This document shows positions 13,197 through 23,990 of a stretch of DNA of 64,000 bases, one piece after another. The translations under genes were made by a program, and so were the position numbers. Within the stretch, counting starts at the first letter, position 1. Every line of letters begins with the position of its first letter. The notes under the pieces were generated by a model, which saw only the letters and a list, made by a program, of their open reading frames with translations, did not search any database and was not told where the DNA came from. This DNA comes from Adiantum capillus-veneris (Eukaryota > Streptophyta > Polypodiopsida > Polypodiales > Pteridaceae), in contig CM043953.1 in assembly GCA_014529385.2 (NCBI GenBank), positions 93,501,342 through 93,565,341 on the forward strand, written 5' to 3'.

Positions 13197-14619
13197 ATAT
13201 GGGGAAGTGTCAGGGGAGAAAAAGCTAGAATATTGGTTGACCTGGCAGACCGGCTACAGTAGGGATCCAAAGGAGGGAAAATAGGGATCCAAAGGTAGGG
13301 CCAATTGCAAAAGAGCTATGTGCAACAATGGGCTCCAAAGACCTTAGGGTTCAGCCCATTAAGACTTCCAAAATCCTAAGGTTCCAAAATTTAAAGGTTC
13401 CAAAATTCAAAGGTTGTGTCCAAAGGTCAAAGATTAGGAAATTTGGATGCTTTGTGTGTTTGTGTGTACAAAAGTCTTCACAAGTCCCTACATAGAATGG
13501 GGCAAGCCCAATAAGTAGGGGATGAGAGTGAAACACCAACACACACTCACAAGCTTCCTTTGTACACAAGGGGAAAGAGGGACACATGTCAGCTCCCTAG
13601 GCTAGATGCCCACAAGGTGTACTCAAATCCTGTTGGATGGCCTTGGAGGTGGAACAATGAGAATTAGGCTAGAGTAAATCTAGCTCACTTAATTGAAAAA
13701 CACTTAATAAAAGAACCAATAGGAATTAAGCTCTCTAGAAGACTATTGGATAGTCTTCCAAGGGGTCCAATGAGCATTTAGCAGCCCAATGGCTTGCCTG
13801 ATTCCTATTGGCCAGGAGACAAAGGGGTCCAATGAGAGTTTAATTGCATTTATTAATTACCTAAAGATCTCACAAAAGGGGAAAGGGGGACACATGTCAG
13901 AAGGCTATCACTTATGCTGCTGAAATCCTATTGGCTAAGTCTGGGGAGGACCAATGAGGTGCTAGCAAGAGCAAATAGCAAGAGGGGTCGACCAAGAGAG
14001 AGAGGGGGCTGATTTTTCAAAGGCAATTATCCACACACACTCACACAAGCTCATGTGTAGAGTAAGAAGACTCTCTCTCTCTTCTCAAGCTTTAATGTAA
14101 AGCTTATCACCTACTCCAAGCTTGTGAGAAAAGACGCCTACACCAACAACTCTTGGCTTTGTGATGCAAATCCAACCAAGAGCCAAGCTTCAATGTATGC
14201 TCATATCCTCTACCATGTTAATTACTAAGCTAAGCTATGCTAATATGAGTGATTATGTGAGGAGATGTACATATTTCTAGTAAGACTACTCCTTCTTCCT
14301 CTCAATCTACTCTCATATCCCGCTAGCTCTCACCATCTTCGAAGGTGTGTGAGGTCTTGGGTCTGAGACCGTGAAGAAATTGATGTTGTGTTTGATAAGT
14401 TTTTTGTTTAGTGCATGAAGTTTCCATCTTCATTGCACTAGCTACTAGTATTGAAGGAACACTAAGAATTATATTGTAAAATGTCTCTCTTGATGGGAGA
14501 AACATAATACAAAGCCTTTTGGAGGGGGACCGAAATCCGGTCCTCAATTGTTGTCAATTGATTAATTTCTCTCTCTTATTTTCCGCTACACACAAGTTAC
14601 TAGGCCATTAAATGTTACA
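13197..14619 (+). repeat. Polypurine tract and 3' LTR of chromovirus
   Basis: ATATGGGGAAG (13197-13207) is the plus-strand primer. The LTR starts TGTCAGGGG at 13208 and ends ATGTTACA at 14619, about 1412 bp. Its right half matches the 5' LTR. Confidence 0.88.
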
Positions 14620-15078
14620 TGATTCATATAGTGACTATTATTTTCACTTTTCTTTGGGTTGTTTATGGTACATTGCTCTTATGATCTTTATATTTTTTGC
14701 TTGTTTTGTGATACTATGTTGTTCAAATAGTAAGGACTAGGATAGACACCAATCACATCTCTAAAATCTCAACAAACTATTATTAAGAAGAAAAATAAAG
14801 TGTAACTAAAAGAATTACAGGGATGTGAAGGCAGTGTCAATGGTATAGATAATAGCACATGGCAAAAAAACATTGAGAAATACTGCTCAATACTCATAGT
14901 TGTGTGATAACTGTTTGTGTGAATGAGAAAAAATAATTTAATGACTCTATTTGCAAAACAAAATTAAGGTCAAAGCATGATTAGGTTGTCGATGTCATCA
15001 ATATTCTTTTACTTTCTTGACCATATGCTTGAAATGACCTTGAATTTACTACAACAAGGAGGACCAAATATTAGAGGC
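14620..15078. other. AT-rich spacer without recognisable features
   Basis: About 460 bp of AT-rich DNA between the chromovirus 3' LTR and the outer multi-gene transposon. I see no coding potential or repeat here. Confidence 0.5.
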
Positions 15079-15111
15079 CATTAGGAAAATTTTGGACTCA
15101 AATTTTGGGCC
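15079..15111 (+). repeat. Outer transposon terminal inverted repeat, left
   Basis: Begins CATTAGG and contains AAATTTTGGACTCAAATTT. It pairs with 36461-36492 in inverse orientation. Confidence 0.65.
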
Positions 15112-15317
15112 TTGTAAGAAATGCCATGTCACCATAGAGAGGGATAATAGAAAATTCATTTTACCCTTTTTTCATACATGTTTTCTAAAATCTAGATGTC
15201 TTATTCATGCAAGGCACGTTTATTAAAAAAACCCAAAACGTATTCTAGTCATGATAATACTTCCCTGTGCGCGATGGCTACTGAATTCAATGTCGAATAT
15301 CTCAATCTTCTGCATTT

Positions 15318-18242
15318 TTGAAAACTAAGCTATGTTTCCTCACCTCCTTCTTCCCCCCCATTCCCTCCTGTGTTCTCTCATGTGCGCATGATATTGAAAT
15401 TGCCATTCTTCTATTACCCCCACCTCCTTCTGCACACAATTTTGATCACTCATGTCTAAGTACACTTGTAGTTTCTCCACAAAAAACTTCTACAAGGAAT
15501 AGGAGAGATGTGTATCACATGCACATAGAGCTCTCACAAGAGTATGAATCCCTCTGCAAGAAAAACAAACATCAGATTCTTTCTAAAGCTTCAAAGGAGA
15601 ACTTAAGATCACAGGGCATGAAAAATGTGGACCTTTGGCTGGATGGCAGAATGTATCCAAAACATCACATCACTAACTCTGTTCCACCTTTTAAGGATAT
15701 TAAATCCTTAGTGAACTATGTCGGAGATGGCCACCATGGCTTGTATGGATACACTAAGTAGTTGACTGCAAGAAATGATGTTCTGCACAACAAGAAAGAG
15801 ATATTGTATACAGCAAGAATGTTTGCTTACACTAGAAAGTCTTGCAATGTGCTAAATAGGTTGAAGGCAGTAATGAGACCATTAAAGAGCTTACACAACA
15901 ACTCTGAGAAAAAAAATAGCACTAGGTCTTCGCCAAAGAGAAAGAAGATTTAGAGACATCGAGGACTTGAAAGTTGGCTCGGGAGGAATCAAGAAAGAGT
16001 GGAAGCCATCAAGTGAGTGAATCTATCCTTGTTAAGTTTATATTCATAGACTTTCACATTTCTTACTGCTTAACATGCTTGCGTAGATCTTTGCTTCACC
16101 CTGACAAGGAAGTGGAGTGCAGCACAACCACCTCGTCGGCCCATTACGGGCTCATATTGAATCATAAACACATAGCTGGCCTCTTGGATGATAAGCGCTA
16201 TGGTAAGATTGTTGCTAAACAGCTTGACAACCTGTTACAAGAGAACCAACTCTCTGCACGGGACCTTCAATCAATTTTGGATAAAGCTGCTATATCCAAT
16301 AAGGGATATGGTACCATTTTCAAGTATGTAGCATCATTTGTCCACTAGAAAACAAATTTGCATCATTTGCAGCGCTGTTCCACTAGAAAAGGTTTTTGAT
16401 TCCTAACTCCTCGTATTCAGGTTTGTACAAACACAAGTCAAAAAGTTATGCATCAAGCACATGCTACTTCCAAACCCTTTCTCTATTCAAAAAACAAGAC
16501 GAGAAGTCAACGAGGAGGTGTTTCAAAAGCTAGGAAGTCCTTTCCACATTGAATCAACATACAGATTGCCAAAAGGAGAAGAAATGGTCTATGAAAATTA
16601 TAACAATGTTTTTTATGATACGATCGCGCTGCAATCATACATTGTGCAGTTGTTCTGTGTTACTCATGAAGAGTGCAACGGCATCCTAAAGTTTGTCATC
16701 GAGCTAGATGAGTGCGAGCTTGTAAAGGAGACAAAGGTTGAGCGAGTCACAATCACACTTATGAATATAGACCTGGATGCAAGCATTGGACGAGATGTGT
16801 GCAATCTGAGCACAACATTTTCCTTCTTGCGACGTTCAAGGTGCATAGAAGTTATGTTTAAGATAACTTATTGTTATGTTTCAGTTGAATGCTTTTGAAT
16901 GTGCATTATAATAAGTTCAAAATTATCCTTTCAGGTGCCCACTGAGAACTTTGATATACTGGATTGGGTTTTTCGTCAAACAAACATACCAAAAACAATA
17001 AGCGAACAGAAAAATGGAAAGAAATTGGATGTGGAGGGTATGGGATCCTACAATGTAGAGTGGCACGTCGCTCGAGACCTAAAAGCCTTGAAATGCATGT
17101 ACAACATTTCCAAAGGAGCAACAAGCAAAATCCCTTGCTTTTATTGCATGGGAGGGGTTCACATCCTTGACAAACCATTGGAGAAGATCTCCGGATAGGC
17201 ATCTATGCGACCCTAACTTTTGACCCATTTTGGATATCCCACTATATAGAGTACACATATGCACAATGCATGCAATTTGTAGAATAATAGAAAAACTAAT
17301 GTTTCTCTACATCTGTTTTGCTTGGACCACTCGACCTCTCTCTACGAAGCAAAGGGCAATCTCAGCCTTAGAGACGACCTTCGCAAAAATGGGTTTTCAT
17401 GGAGGACATGTTAAGATAGATCAGGATGAGAAGAGATTAAAAAATAGCCGGGATGTTCCAAAGAATCTATCCATTGGTGGTGTGAAAGCCCGACTCTTCC
17501 TTTCAGTGCCCACAACTGGACGACAACACAAAAACCAAACTGTACAAGAAAGACAAGCATTACGATACAATAGGTGGAAAAATTTGCACAATGTTGTAGT
17601 TGACTAACCAGACAATGGTGCAGCAAGGACTTGCAAACCAAAGGTATGAAAAACCTTGGATGCAATATTCAAGTTCTACGAATTAAACTATGGACTGATG
17701 GCGACTATACAAAATTCCAAGAAAACTATGGAGACCTTCCAAAAGACATTCATAAGTGTGTAGACAAATCAACATATTACTCACTACATGGTACTTTAAT
17801 TGGTTTGATGACATGATAATCTTTTGAAGTGTGAATAATCATCCTTATAATTTATGCATGCCTTGTGTACATCACATTATCTGTAATCACATGCCTTGGT
17901 TTGCAAGGCAATATGGCAACTTGGGTCTTTGGTCTACATAGGGCATGGAAATAACCCACTACCAAGCTCGTACTGGTTATTTCAGTCACACTCGACATGG
18001 AGGTGGTGCGGACAAAGCAAAGCTTAGAGCTACACCAATGGACGTATCTAAAACTAATGCACAGGTCACATCGCAAGGAACAAGTCAAACAAAGTCAGAT
18101 TGGCCATGCAATCAGATTAGCCAAAACACGATGAAGGAAGGAGATATGGGAGTTATCGTTTGCAGCTAGACACCATGCGATTGGCGGATACAAATACATC
18201 GCGTGGAAAGGGTTGGACAACATCGTTGCAAGTTATGCCATA
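15318..18242 (+). pseudogene. Gene A of outer transposon, candidate DDE-like transposase
   Basis: Homologous over its length to gene A' (27847-30559, minus). Segments in order: a region with DLWLDGRMYP (15500-15760), a Lys/Arg-rich nuclear-signal-like stretch (15920), an exon from RSLLHP (16085-16325), an intron (about 16326-16421) absent from A', EVFQKLGSPFHIE (16520), ECNGILKF and VERVTITLMN (16670-16770), ARDLKALKCMYN followed by PCFYCM (17055-17150), IPLYRVHICTMHAICRIIEK (17235-17295), and GMEITHYQARTGYFSHTRH (17945). The pattern of Asp in a GxLKF region, Asp in a DLK motif near a CxxC, and Glu in an (Q)GME motif resembles RNase-H-fold transposases; this is inference. Decay: TAG at about 17938 in place of Gln, stops near 15759 and 15951, and at least one frameshift. 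Confidence 0.6.
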
Positions 18243-18250
18243 ACTCTTAG

Positions 18251-18282
18251 CATTAGGAGAAAGCTGGACTCACTTTTGGGCC
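18251..18282 (+). repeat. Inner transposon terminal inverted repeat, left
   Basis: Begins CATTAGGAGAAAG and ends TTTTGGGCC. It differs at one base from the reverse complement of 30877-30908. Confidence 0.72.
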
Positions 18283-18613
18283 TTTCAGTTCTAGAGCGAG
18301 AGTGGCGCTCGACCAATGAGGAAGAGGCTAATGTTACGTTGAAAATCGACATTTTGGAGTCAAGCTCATTTTAAAAAAAGGGAGGAAATTTTATTTTGGT
18401 TCATCAAATTGCATAATTTCACGCTTTCAAGGCATAAATGCCGTAAGTCGTACTAACTATGTACCGAGGAATTTCAGAACTTTCATTGAAGACTCTATCT
18501 AGTACTTTGTTCCTGCCCAAATATGACTTTAAGTAGCTCTACTTCCCTCTCAAAACTTCTTCCCTTTTTTATATTTGCTCTAAACTTTCTGTGTATTCAT
18601 TCTACTGCACACC

Positions 18614-19936
18614 ATGTCTACTTCTCGAAGGCCTAGCACTACCATTGACTCTGTTAGCATTTTTAACAGTTATACTACAGACGATCAAGCATGGATTCCA
18701 TCTCGTATAACTATCAGAAGTTGGGTTCTACTGCAAACTAGGAGGAGGAAGAGGAGGCAACGCAATGATTTCGTGGATGCTTTCAAGGGTCAAGTTAAAG
18801 AGTTTAAAGTGTGTGCACAAAGCAAGCGGGTGAAAGAGGTCCTCATACAACATGCTTTCCAGCATGCAGACTTAAGGTTGCAAACATCTCCTCCAAGTTT
18901 TCCAAGGCATCGACCCAACTGTAAGTTATTTCAGCATATCACTTAGTGCATGATTATATTCGAATATTAAGTGGTGGATATCATCTTTGGTATGTTTCAG
19001 ATATTTATCCATCGAATAGGACAGATTGGCAACCAGTTGAGAGTATAGTTGGGATTTTTGATGCTTTCCATGCATTTATTGGTGAGCAAATGTACCGAGG
19101 AAGACAACACAAGGAACTTGGAGATAATGGAATTTTCTTTTATGATATTTCATATGTGGAACCGAGAGCTTCCATTGGTTGGGGTTGTGTAGCTCCTTTG
19201 TCACTTCCATCCTTTGACAGCAAGGATTGGTCCCTCCCTACTTCGCAAACTAGTGAAAGCTTCAGGAATAAGTTGTTTCAGGATATACAAAAGTCCCTCA
19301 AGTATTCAATTGCCACAAAAATAGTTCGGCTTGCACTATTTATGCCTCTTGAAGTGTTTGCAGATTTTTTCTTCGATGAGCAAATAAGAACTACCGCAAC
19401 AATGTTCATTTGCAAGTCTGAGAGCTGTTTGGACTTTTTAGATGATAACTGGGATAGGAAACAATCATAGAACAAAATCTGTATTTTGCAAAAGAAGTCC
19501 ATAATTTGCAAGTTCATTATAAGCTCTCAAAATTTCTTAGTATCGTTTTACTATATTAGATATCATCTTCTTAGTGGGCAGCTTATTCCACTCGACCAAG
19601 ATACAGAGAACAGCCTCGAGAACAAACCTTTATCAATGGAGCTCTACTTTCAAGACAGCCTACTTACTGTGATGGGGACAATGTCAAGCACAACTCTGGC
19701 ACAGCTCAGGATAGATCTTGCATGTGAAGAACTTCCACTTTTGCATGAATTGTATGCATTTAGTCTCAACAATAGAAAGGTGCTTACTAAATCGATAAAT
19801 TTTGATTGTCTTTAATACACTATGACTGAATCTAACTTTTTCTTCTTTTCAGATTCCAAGGCGCAAGGAGAAAACAACATTGTGCAAGGAGTCCATAGCA
19901 AATACACTTCACTTAATTGCTTCCACCGGAAGCTAG
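18614..19936 (+). pseudogene. Gene B of inner transposon, unknown function
   Basis: Collinear homologue of B' (34750-36069, minus). Starts MSTSRRPS, about 330 bp inside the terminal repeat. It has a basic segment QTRRRKRRQRNDF (residues about 37-50), then an intron (about 18920-19000) whose GTAAGT donor follows RPN at the same place as in B'. Exon 2 has YPSNRTDWQ, FDAFHAFIGE, NGIFFYD and CLDFLDDNWD. Further exons run to STGS and a TAG at 19934. One in-frame TAG at 19468 interrupts an otherwise aligned region. No catalytic motif or membrane segment is apparent and I do not recognise the family. The basic N-terminus would fit a DNA-binding accessory protein, which is only a guess. Confidence 0.6.
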
Positions 19937-20119
19937 GTCACATACCTTGTGCAGGCAAAGAGCTTTGATGCCATGCAAACCATGATGTACTCTTCAAAAT
20001 GACTAATGCAGAGATATTTTTTGGCCGTCAAACAATGTTTCAAAAATGTACATTTTCAATGTTTCAAAACTTTACATATTGTGTTGTTTCTGTCAAGAGT
20101 AATTTGCTCCCTTTCCCAG

Positions 20120-22198
20120 CTACTGTCCTCTCCCTCGGTTTGTGCCACTCGTCCCCTGTCCTCTCCCCCGGTTTGTGCCACACGTCCCTTGTCCTCTGCT
20201 CCTGTTGCTGCTACCTCTGTCTCTGGGGACGCTAGTCTCGGGCATCCTTTCGTGTCGCTCGAAATCATGGGCCTCTTCCATGGCTTCCCATGCTTCTTGC
20301 ACCTGTGAAGCTTCCCGTTGTTCCTGCTCTTGCCGTCGATGTGCAGCCCATTCCTTTACTTCTGCGGCGTTCGCATAATATTGGTGTATTGCTTCTTGCA
20401 TATTTTGAACTTCTTCTTGAGTCTAATTGTGGCGTTGCGTCATTTCGTTAATGCGAGCCTCTTAGAACTCGTCAGCTCTCGCCGCTTCCTCTCTTGTGCG
20501 TCTGTTTACCGAGATTATAATATGCTAGATGGCAATTACAGAAAAATGTCGCACATCGTTGTTGGTGTAGTTATGTAATCGAAGTTCCTGTAGAAGCGTG
20601 ATACAGACATGTGTTGCTTCATACATACGTTGCAGTAAACAATAAAACAGCAGATTACATACGTTCGGTATATCCATAATTTGAGTGATGAGCAACACGG
20701 CATTCAAACAGGTTCGCCAGCCACAACTATAGTCATCAGTCTGCATGGGCACGGTTACCCGTTCGTGCTTGACTACATTTCCTAGATCATGTTCTAACAA
20801 AAGATGCTCTACACAACATAAAAGTTTTTTTGCGGCACTACATACATAACCACTTGAGTCAGCAACACATTCCAAAGAGACACTACACTGCTTTCCAAAT
20901 GTACCCAAATGGACCTTACGTTTTTACACGACCGTGAAACGCCCTGCTTTGCCCGGAGTTTGCGTAGTAAAAAATCTTAGCTTCCATGTCAAATAACATC
21001 AGACTCCAATGATCACTACAAAGACACCATCAAAGATAAGGAGAGATTCGCAATGCAAGATGTGTTTTACAAGGCAAGAAAATACTCACGATTGATTGTA
21101 CACAGTGACCAGAAAGCGCGCTAGATCAAAGTTGACTCTGCTAAACCAGTTCATCAGACTCAAAAAGGAAACTGAGTTGTTTTGCAGATAAGGCGATATC
21201 AGCGGATCTATTACGTATACTTTCTCTTGAACCTCAGGGGGCAGAAGCGAGACAACGTGGCTAACATGAACAATGGCAAAGATTAGACTTGAACACCAAG
21301 TGAGTCAATACCGAGCGAGTGGGGCAGCTATCAAATTCCATACGCCACTGATTCGCTTGGTATTGACCATTGTCTTGGCTGAAATGAAGAACTTGACGAC
21401 TACCGCAAAGACATGGGTCAATACCGAGAGAGTCAGCAGCGGATTCCAATTCCATAAGCAACTGACCCGCTTGGTATTGACCCATGTCTTTAAGGTAGTG
21501 AACCATTATAAAGAAAAACTTGGCAACTGCCACAGAGACATGGGTCAATACCGAACGAGTAGTACCAAAATTCAATTTCATTAGCCACTGTCTCGCTTGG
21601 TATTGACCCATGTCTCGGTAGAGACCCATTTAATGAGCATAAGAATTAAAGAGCATGAGAATTACCACAAAGCAACATTGACGACCTCATTTGTTGCAAG
21701 CGAGTCGGTGAAATTGCGCATGCACATGAAGTCTACATTATCGAGGTTGGTAATGCAGGCCTCCTCTGACCTTGCAGGCAGCTGTATGTGCGCATGCAGA
21801 GGCGCTGAGCTCAACAAAATTCTCAACTCCTCTTCATTCTCCTCGTTGATTTTCTCTAAAATAATTGACTCATCCGATACGTTGGATGGCCCTTCTGATG
21901 CAGAGCCTTGCCCTTCCCTTTCTTGAGCTGGCTCCCTGGCTGCCTCAGGCTCCTCCCTAACAGCCTCCCTAACAGCCTCAAGCTCCGGATCATTTTCCTT
22001 CAATATTGGTTGCTCCATAGATGCCTCAGGCTCCACCCCTACCGGCTCTTGTCCCTCATCATCCACGATGGGCTGCGGATCCTCCATGACTTGCTCATTT
22101 TGCTGTCTAGCTGGCTCCTCGATAACTGTCTCTGTTTCTTCCATGACTGCCTCGGGGTCCACTCTGGCTTGCTCTTGGCCCTCTGCGGCTATCTCAGC
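20120..22198 (-). pseudogene. Ulp1-type (C48) cysteine protease with acidic N-part and RG-rich tail (gene D, second part)
   Basis: In frame after the TAG that ends the H3-like part comes a Glu/Pro-rich acidic region (22198-21662), then an intron containing palindromic repeats (about 21280-21660). The protease follows in exons at about 21260-21085 (YVIDPL) and 20930-20525. The catalytic residues are His (20909-20911, VHLG), Asp (20858-20860, ADSS), Gln (VPMQ) and Cys (20723-20725, YSCGW). Spacing is H to D 17, D to C 45 and Q to C 6 residues, matching Ulp1 SUMO proteases. Then come a Gln/Glu-rich helix and an Arg-Gly-rich tail (SRGQGTCGTNRGRGQ). Three stops between 20525 and 20405 suggest decay or an unrecognised intron. 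Ulp1-like proteases are often carried by plant transposons; their role there is unclear. Confidence 0.75.
21285..21620. repeat. Inverted/tandem palindromic repeats in gene D intron
   Basis: Three forward copies related to GGGTCAATACCGAGCGAG alternate with three reverse copies related to CGCTTGGTATTGACCCATG, forming potential hairpins about 100-150 bp apart. The core is related to the 22.8-24.6 kb arrays of the same element. Confidence 0.8.
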
Positions 22199-22714
22199 CT
22201 ACCCGTCTGTGTCGTTTCTCTCGACCCGTGATCGCATCCCTCTGTTTTTTGTTTCAGCCCTAGACGGCTCTGTCTGTCGTGCACGAGGATGGAGAGGGGG
22301 GATGTTGAGAATATCCATGGTTCTACTATCCCGGATAGGCACTGGCTGAAGCAGCCCATCGTAGAGGAAACGAAGCCTACGAAGAGTATCAAAATCCCGT
22401 GGCATGATAGTGACCCAGTGTGCATGGGCAGCCAGGATATATCCATCGCTGAAGAATTCCACGAGGTAGTCTTTAGCGATTTCTTGAAGGTAGAGGAATG
22501 CACTGCTGGCCCATCGCATGCCGACTCTCCACTGCTCGCAAATCTCCCGCACTACTCGTTGGAAAGGGAGACGTGGAATAGCAGGTTGAACGTGTCGTTC
22601 TATCTTGCGCAGCTCTTGCAGTACACCTCTATGCGCCTCATATCGGCGTCTTCTTGCTTGAGCATTCAAAGATTCACCTGTTGCCCTCCTAGCGCAGGCC
22701 TTTACACGAGGCAT
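22199..22714 (-). CDS. Histone H3-like protein with C-terminal extension (gene D, first part)
   Basis: Residues 1-13 (MPRVKACARRATG) resemble the start of histone H3. About residues 27-117 form a full H3-type histone fold: VLQELRKIER (alpha-N), LPFQRVVREI (alpha-1), SSAFLYLQEIAKDYLVEFF (alpha-2), HAHWVTIMPRDFDTLRRLR (loop 2 and alpha-3). Loop 1 has canonical H3 length; the Trp before ASSA and the MPRDF motif recall CENP-A-like variants. The N-terminal tail is shorter than in H3. A Pro/Arg-rich extension follows to a TAG at 22199-22201, after which the same frame continues into an acidic region and the Ulp1-like protease, so the true product may be a fusion. The start at 22714 is chosen because it gives the H3-like tail. 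It is a H3 capture by a transposon; nucleosome incorporation is unproven. Confidence 0.8.
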   Translation of the reverse strand: MPRVKACARRATGESLNAQARRRRYEAHRGVLQELRKIERHVQPAIPRLPFQRVVREICEQWRVGMRWASSAFLYLQEIAKDYLVEFFSDGYILAAHAHWVTIMPRDFDTLRRLRFLYDGLLQPVPIRDSRTMDILNIPPLHPRARQTEPSRAETKNRGMRSRVERNDTDG

Positions 22715-22784
22715 CTCTACAAATACAATAACACCAAAAGACAATTCATTTGTCAGCACAAGGGACTTCAGATTTAAGGAAAGG

Positions 22785-23095
22785 TCAGTACCAAGCGAAA
22801 AGATGGATAGGAAAGAGTTTCCTTGCCTTATTCGCTCGGTAGTGACCTCAGAAAATAGTAATGGTAGACATGACTTATATTTTCTGAGGTCACTACCGAG
22901 CGAATAGGTGCATCGGAAAGAGTTTGCCTTGCCTTATTCGCTCGGTAGTGACTTCAAAAATAGTAATAGGAGATATCACTTACATTTTCTGAGATCACTA
23001 CCAAGCGAACAGTTTTGCAACCCCTGCAAAAAAATACCTTATTCACTGGGTGGTGACCTCAGAAAAGTGTACAAGCAAGCGAACAGGTTTGCATC
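22785..23095. repeat. Palindromic repeat array upstream of gene D
   Basis: Alternating GGTCACTACCGAGCGAATA-type and TATTCGCTCGGTAGTGACC-type units, three to four imperfect hairpins, between the starts of D (leftward) and E (rightward). Confidence 0.82.
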
Positions 23096-23382
23096 CGCTG
23101 ATAAAAAATAGCAATGTGAAGAAGATCTTAAATCAATGCAGTTCTAACTGTCATGTCGTTCCCTCCGATCACCTCCCCTAATATCGGGGGGGATGATACC
23201 ATTGATTCTCTCTCCCACGTCCACCTCTCATGAAACCTCATGGCAGTACCACCCCTCACAGACCACTCTCTCATAAGCCAGATCCCAGGCTCTGCTTTTT
23301 AGGCATGTCTGAAAGTCTATTTAAGAAGAAGTTGTTTCAGAACCTCCCTTAGGGTTTCGCAGAACAACTAAAAGAAGCTTAG

Positions 23383-23858
23383 GATAGTGGCGATACCTTT
23401 CCAAGGTATACTCCCGCAGCGCCAGCAACACCGCATCCGGGCCCTCCTCATGAGGTCCCCCCTTGGCCCTCCCCTGATGTTACCTTTAATGTTCTCGACC
23501 GACACAGCTCGGGAGTGACTGCTGTCAACACGGGAGTCAATTCTCGAGGTAAGTTGTTGGTAATTCTTTGCTTTCTGCTCCCAATTTCCAAGCTCCTAGT
23601 TTGAAGAGCTCTATGCAGGATGCTAGCCTGAAGCTGCAGCAAATGCTGATCGTCAGGCAGAGGGTCTCAATCCTTAAAAACTCTCTGGAAGCAAGAAGGC
23701 CTGAAGACATGCAGCGATTGCTCGCCGAGAATGGCTCTATGGAGGCAATCATTAATTGGCTTCAGGAAATGAAGGATGAAGTGCTTAAGCTAGCCAGTAA
23801 ATATGAGAAATCCATTAACTTTGCAAACATGCTTTGCGAAGAGATAGCCTGGCTGTGA
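23383..23858 (+). CDS. Gene E, small coiled-coil protein of inner transposon
   Basis: Two exons are proposed. The first is Pro-rich (to 23548), followed by a 44-bp intron with a GTAAGT donor and AAG acceptor. The second (23593-23858) reads APSLKSSMQDASLKLQQMLI and on to NMLCEEIAWL and a TGA. The second exon is strongly helical with heptad-spaced Leu/Ile, so a coiled coil is likely. The upstream start is uncertain because the first exon has no clear ATG; an ATG at 23568 gives an unspliced 96-residue protein. It lies between D and C, on C's strand. The outer element has a short coiled-coil frame at the same place (32895-33053). Function unknown. Confidence 0.45.
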
Positions 23859-23890
23859 ACCCTAAACCCTAAACCCTAAACCCTAAACCC
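23858..23890 (+). repeat. Interstitial plant telomeric repeat
   Basis: About 4.7 perfect copies of CCCTAAA, starting inside the stop codon of gene E. The unit is the usual land-plant telomere repeat. Confidence 0.95.
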
Positions 23891-23990
23891 CCCAGAAATT
23901 AATAGGCCCCTCTTTGTAAAGTCTGAAGTGTTTTCTAACTCAAACCCGATGTTCAGTTGTAATTTTGTTTCTTTCTTATAAAATCAAAAG

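Larger units (their letters stand above)
6231..14619 (+). mobile_element. Ty3/gypsy chromovirus, degraded
   Basis: The parts occur in the order of a gypsy element: partial 5' LTR, tRNA-iMet primer site, gag with CCHC knuckle, protease, reverse transcriptase, RNase H, integrase, chromodomain, polypurine tract and 3' LTR. The 3' LTR is about 1.41 kb, but only about 0.92 kb of the 5' LTR remains. It starts abruptly at 6231, next to the reverse-oriented LTR, so the target duplication cannot be read. Several frameshifts and stops make it non-autonomous. Confidence 0.92.

Noticed and set aside
18251-18370. Reading gene A onward through the inner terminal repeat to a TAA near 18370 (frame ...SIRRKLDSLLGL...)
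   Set aside because: The frame is open by chance across the element boundary. The same DNA at the other end (30877-30908) has no such context, and A' does not align with it.
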